DNA from: Lewinellaceae bacterium
GTDB taxonomy: Bacteria; Bacteroidota; Bacteroidia; Chitinophagales; Saprospiraceae
Direction of reading: 5' to 3'
DNA length: 64,000 nucleotides
NCBI GenBank assembly: GCA_020636315.1
Contig: JACJYA010000002.1
Coordinates: 62,001-126,000 of the forward strand
Below the pieces are notes generated by a model. The model made no database searches, was not told where the DNA came from, and saw nothing but the letters and a program-made list of their open reading frames with translations. Shown here piece by piece: positions 60,781 to 64,000 of this stretch (positions within the stretch are counted from its first letter, which is position 1; each line of letters begins with the position of its first letter). The position numbers and the translations under genes were made by a program.

Positions 60781-60812
60781 CGGTATAATATTATTAACTA
60801 AACTCAATCAAA

Positions 60813-61232
60813 GTGGATAACGAGAGAAACCAAAGAAGATTCGAGAGTGTGTACTCCAAGAAAGTGCGTGCCGGCAAGAGAAGGACATACTTCTTTGATG
60901 TGCGGAAAACCAAAGGAGAAGATTATTACCTGACGCTCACAGAAAGCACCAAAAGATTTAACGGGGACGGGTATGAGCGCCACAAGATCTTCCTCTACAA
61001 AGAAGATTTCAATCGTTTCCTCGACAGCCTCGAAGATGTGATCAACCACGTCAAGGAAAACCTGATGCCTGAATACGATTATGACGAGTACACTCGCCGT
61101 CATGAAGAATTCGAGGCGCGCCGCAACGAAGAGGACGACGACATGGCAGATGATGACGATGAGCCCGAAGCACTGGAATCGAATGCCAATCGGAATTTCG
61201 ATGCCGGCAGCGACGACGATATGACCTGGTAA
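60813..61232 (+). CDS. PUR family DNA/RNA-binding protein (DUF3276)
   Basis: 139 residues from GTG 60813; no ATG is available nearby. The N-terminal ~85 residues form the PUR-like domain (FESVYSKKVRAGKRRTYFFD, VRKTKGEDYYLTLTESTKRF, KIFLYKEDFNRFLDSLEDVI). The C-terminal ~50 residues are strongly acidic and disordered (EEDDDMADDDDEPEALES). Proteins of this family in Bacteroidota, and the Borrelia homologue, bind single-stranded nucleic acid. It has its own promoter, a long leader and a strong terminator, and looks monocistronic. Confidence 0.9.
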   Translation: MDNERNQRRFESVYSKKVRAGKRRTYFFDVRKTKGEDYYLTLTESTKRFNGDGYERHKIFLYKEDFNRFLDSLEDVINHVKENLMPEYDYDEYTRRHEEFEARRNEEDDDMADDDDEPEALESNANRNFDAGSDDDMTW

Positions 61233-61256
61233 ACAGGCAGGCTGTAAGCGAATAAG

Positions 61257-61294
61257 AAAGCGCGAACTTCACCCCAGAAGTTCGCGCTTTTTTT
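61257..61294. terminator. Intrinsic terminator between convergent genes
   Basis: AAAGCGCGAACTTC (61257-61270) pairs perfectly with GAAGTTCGCGCTTT (61277-61290) around a 6-nt loop and is followed by a T tract (to 61294) on the plus strand. It ends the PUR-family gene and may also serve the minus-strand gene at 61315. Confidence 0.9.
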
Positions 61295-61314
61295 ATTTTA
61301 GGACAGCAGTGAAA

Positions 61315-61881
61315 TTATATGCGCAGGCTCAGGCCGAAAGAAACCAGGGAAATGCCAAAGCCCAGTTCCCCGAACATGCCCAGGTGGGGCGTGAAACTGT
61401 GACGGCCACCGATGAAACCGGAAAAGGCCAGCCTGCCCGAGCTTTCCTTTATGCCTTTTTCTTCCTTAACTTTCTCGATCTGCCCTTCCATCATATCTAT
61501 ATGGGAATAGGCATAGGCCATAGACATGCCACCATAGATATTCCAGGGCCCCATCTGCCGGCTGCGGGCGGCCATGCGCAGGCCGACAAGTGAAAAGCTG
61601 TTCCGCCATTTTGCCGCCCCTCCGCCCCGCAATACCCGAAGATCGGTTTCCGTAACGGAATGGCCGGCAAAAGCCCCCAGGCTGAAGTTCCTGGCCAGCT
61701 TAAAATCTGCCGACAAGCTGAGCGGCGGGGTTTTTACTTTGCCCGCATCCTTGACAAAAGTGGGCAGCAGCCCTATACCGGCATTGATGTCAATATAATT
61801 TTTCTGTACCCGCCGGTGCTGAGCATACGACAGTTGAGAAAGAAAGAGGAAAATGAGGGAGAGCAGCAGCAAGTTTTTCAT
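61315..61881 (-). CDS. Outer-membrane beta-barrel-like protein
   Basis: 188 residues with signal peptide (MKNLLLLSLIFLFLSQLSYAQ). The mature part alternates hydrophobic and polar residues in short strands with glycine- and aromatic-rich turns (DINAGIGLLPTFV, FSLGAFAGHSV, PWNIYGGMSMAYAYSH, HLGMFGELGFGISLVSFGLSLRI). Its last residues fit a barrel end. The pattern fits the outer-membrane-protein barrel superfamily. Function unknown. Confidence 0.75.
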   Translation of the reverse strand: MKNLLLLSLIFLFLSQLSYAQHRRVQKNYIDINAGIGLLPTFVKDAGKVKTPPLSLSADFKLARNFSLGAFAGHSVTETDLRVLRGGGAAKWRNSFSLVGLRMAARSRQMGPWNIYGGMSMAYAYSHIDMMEGQIEKVKEEKGIKESSGRLAFSGFIGGRHSFTPHLGMFGELGFGISLVSFGLSLRI

Positions 61882-62469
61882 GATCTAGAATTTTAGGATG
61901 AATATTTTGGTGTTATGACAATAAGTTCCCAGCCTTACTCCGGGCCGAAGCGCCGGATAAGGCCAGCCTGCCTGAAATTGGCATGACAATGGCTCCTTCC
62001 CTGGGTACATTACCCCGGAAGCGCACTAAACAAGTAAATCCGTGTGAGAATTTTTCGAACAAAGGGGCTTCAGTGGCCGAAGCCATACAGGAAAAAGCCT
62101 CACTCTATTTGCGCGCTGTTTAATTGGGCCAGCAGAATGCCGGCCACACCTGATCTATGTTTAATGACGTAAAAAAAGCCTCCTGCGTTGGGCACTGGGT
62201 GAATTTTAACAGTTCAGGTTTAACTTCAAATTACCACATTCCCGCCAAATTTTCCGGCAAAATTCACAAATAAGTCAGGTTCCTGTCCAAATGTAGCCTG
62301 GTAAGCAAGGTATGCATTCTCACCTTACAAAAATGGGACAACGCTCCATGTTTTTCCAGGACAAATTTTGGCGTTTATCGAGTTTTTTCCTTCACCAACC
62401 AATTGTAAACAAATGACTTACAGTAATTTAAAAGGAGGAAATATCAATTTTTATTAAAAGCACCGGCTG
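61882..62469. other. 588-bp intergenic region, no gene seen
   Basis: I see no convincing coding or RNA gene. A 44-codon ATG frame (61989-62123) lacks any recognisable feature. A small hairpin GGCTTC/GAAGCC lies near 62068-62086. The right end follows the stop of the minus-strand gene at 62470, so part of the region may be its 3' UTR. Confidence 0.5.
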
Positions 62470-64000
62470 CTAATACCCTCCAAAATACCGGCGAAAGAAC
62501 CATTCTACGGCCAGCAGGCTCAGCAAAGCGAAGAAAAGCCACTTGAGGTTGATCACCGGTTGGGTGCGGGAAGTCTCGTAAATGACGGGCTTCACCGTTT
62601 CCCGCTGGCGGATCATGCCCGCTATGGCCCCCATGTTGGCGGGATAAACCACCTGGCCGCCGTACTTCTCGCTCAGCAGGCGCAGCAGGCCGTGGTCGGC
62701 AGTAGTTTCATAAGATTCGAGCTGTATGGGCTGCACGCTGAACTGCCCGGAATAGTTAAGGTTCTCGCCGTTGTAGTTGGTGGACGCCTGGAAAGTGTAG
62801 TTGCCCACCGGAAGAATGCCGGCGTTGAGGCGGTAGGCCTCCCCTACCCTGTTGAACGTAAAATTGTACTCTTTGCCATCGTTGTCGGTTATGGCCAGGC
62901 GGGCGTCAGGCTGGTTTACCAGTTCAAAGCTTTCGTTGTACAGCTCGGCGTCAAAGTAAATGTTTTCATTTTCATTGAAGATGTTCTTGCTCAGGCTGAC
63001 GCGGAACCGGCGTTTGTCTTCTTTCACACTGAGGTACTGCACCGTTTTGGTGATCAGCTCGTCGAAAATGTCGTGGTTCTGGTGCTGAAGGTAATCGAAC
63101 AGGCGCCATCTCCAGATGCCTTCCCCGAAAAGCACCCCCACCTTGGCCTGCCCTTCTTCGCCAAGGGCCAGCAGGGGATAGCGGGTATCGACCTTACCGA
63201 TGCGCTGATAGAGCAGCACCTGGCCGTTCCCGGATTGAGTATAATCGCCGAAAGGAGCCTGGAGAGGCGGAAAATTGACGATGTTCCCGGAAAGGCGCTC
63301 ACTGAGCTTGAAGAAGCCGAAAGCATCGTTCACCCTGGCCTGCACCTCGTTGACATTCTCTCCGCCGGCCCTGACAGCCACCAGCGATTGCAGCTGGTTG
63401 ATCCGGGAGAGGTTCGACTGAGCCCCCACGATGAAGAGGTGGGGAATCTTCTGTTCTTTTATTGAATTCAGAACGCCAGCCGCATCATTGGCCATGCTGG
63501 GTACCTGATGAAGGATAACAAAGTCGAACGAGCCTATATTTTCTTTGAATTCATCAATATACGCAGCCGTTATTTCATAATTTTTATTGCTGGACAACGC
63601 CTGCCGGAGAGCCGTAATGTCCGGATGAGGTGAATTGGCCAGGATCAGTATTTTCTGGCGGGCGTCCAGGACGTCCACGAAGATGTCCTTGCTGTTGTTG
63701 GCAGTGGTGGCTTCGCCGGGCACCTCGCTGAGGGATACCCGGTAGCGCTGCACGCCGGCAGGGCTGGCTTCGAGGATGACCTCCCGGGTCTCAAAGAAAT
63801 CATTGCTGGTAATATCGACCGGGGTTTGCTGAAGCCGGCGCAGTTGCCCCCCTTCCACCTTATAAACATTCAGCTGGCTTTTGCTGCCGGCGGCATTTTC
63901 CGCTGCGATATCAACCTGGACACTGAATTTATCTCCCAGGTAGGCGATGCGGTTATGGAATACGCGTTTGGCGACCACGTCCCGGCGGGCAGTCGTATCG
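62470..64000 (-). CDS. C-terminal part of a large membrane-anchored protein, BatA/VWA-type family (5' end outside window)
   Basis: The frame is open to the window edge, so a GTG at 63978 is not a required start. About 510 residues are visible. They include bacterial beta-domains (FSVQVDIAAENAAGSKSQLNVY), a Rossmann-like segment (KILILANSPHPDITALRQAL, FDFVILHQVPSMANDAAGV), further beta-domains (FRVSLSKNIFNENENIYFDAELYN, GNYTFQASTNYNGENLNYSG) and a single membrane helix near the end (WLFFALLSLLAVEWFFRRYFGGY). The missing N-terminus probably holds membrane helices. Proteins of this shape in Bacteroidota are annotated as BatA- or VWA-containing, and their role is not established. Confidence 0.7.
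   Translation of the reverse strand, partial: DTTARRDVVAKRVFHNRIAYLGDKFSVQVDIAAENAAGSKSQLNVYKVEGGQLRRLQQTPVDITSNDFFETREVILEASPAGVQRYRVSLSEVPGEATTANNSKDIFVDVLDARQKILILANSPHPDITALRQALSSNKNYEITAAYIDEFKENIGSFDFVILHQVPSMANDAAGVLNSIKEQKIPHLFIVGAQSNLSRINQLQSLVAVRAGGENVNEVQARVNDAFGFFKLSERLSGNIVNFPPLQAPFGDYTQSGNGQVLLYQRIGKVDTRYPLLALGEEGQAKVGVLFGEGIWRWRLFDYLQHQNHDIFDELITKTVQYLSVKEDKRRFRVSLSKNIFNENENIYFDAELYNESFELVNQPDARLAITDNDGKEYNFTFNRVGEAYRLNAGILPVGNYTFQASTNYNGENLNYSGQFSVQPIQLESYETTADHGLLRLLSEKYGGQVVYPANMGAIAGMIRQRETVKPVIYETSRTQPVINLKWLFFALLSLLAVEWFFRRYFGGY

Noticed and set aside
61989..62123. 44-codon ATG frame (MAPSLGTLPRKR...)
   Set aside because: No signal peptide, membrane segment, family motif or promoter. 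Length is within chance expectation.

Overview
The window looks like a chromosomal segment of a Bacteroidota member, most likely class Saprospiria (Lewinella/Phaeodactylibacter/Haliscomenobacter-like). The evidence is several large secreted proteins with C-terminal type IX secretion (T9SS) sorting domains, dockerin-like EF-hand repeats, Bacteroidota-type promoters (TTTG near -33, TAnnTTTG near -7), a GWxTD protein, a DUF2807/GIN protein, a Uma2 family cluster, and CHAT and caspase-fold peptidases. The genus is inference. No rRNA, tRNA, CRISPR array, prophage or complete insertion sequence was seen.

Layout. 1-11.6 kb: two near-repeats of a divergent cassette, a giant secreted DUF11/T9SS protein on the minus strand facing a ~470-aa alpha-helical protein of unknown function on the plus strand, plus the tail of a third helical paralog at the left edge. 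Between the cassettes lies a ~1.4-kb intergenic region with an 85-bp repeat carrying terminators and a probable ~620-nt structured RNA on the minus strand. 12-19.8 kb: housekeeping genes aroB, a class A PBP, a HEAT-cyclophilin lipoprotein, gcvT and a GbsR/MarR-type regulator. 19.8-30.8 kb: an apparent signalling/secretion module made of an unusual sigma factor with two region-4-like segments, an overlapping probable anti-sigma gene, a papain-like protease, a 1539-aa beta-helix T9SS protein with a nearly perfect 580-bp internal duplication, a TPR-CHAT protease and a PKD lipoprotein. A shared promoter-like motif (GGACTTAC ... GGGTATATACA, fixed spacing) lies in front of the sigma gene, the beta-helix gene and the PKD lipoprotein gene. 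It is the best candidate here for an undescribed regulatory system.

30.8-41.3 kb: rbfA and recG amid MITE-like elements and gene debris: a SWIM zinc-finger remnant, a sensor-kinase propeller gene cut off and joined to the tail of an unrelated T9SS gene, and a truncated tandem Uma2 gene. DUF2807, a DUF5009/HGSNAT-like membrane acyltransferase and a DUF1579-like protein lie between. 41.3-46.7 kb: a redox/two-component pair (histidine kinase with a cyclic-nucleotide-binding-like N-terminus, and a receiver fused to a thioredoxin-reductase-like flavoprotein lacking the CxxC), a membrane protein and a MATE transporter gene with many frameshifts. 46.7-53.1 kb: GWxTD protein, small membrane protein, caspase-TPR protein, Uma2-like protein, a MITE and fructose-1,6-bisphosphatase. 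53.3-64 kb: two secreted proteins, an MsbA-type ABC exporter, a PUR/DUF3276 nucleic-acid-binding protein with a structured leader, an outer-membrane barrel protein and the 3' part of a large membrane-anchored protein.

All calls come from reading the sequence. Family names rest on recognisable motifs, not on database searches.
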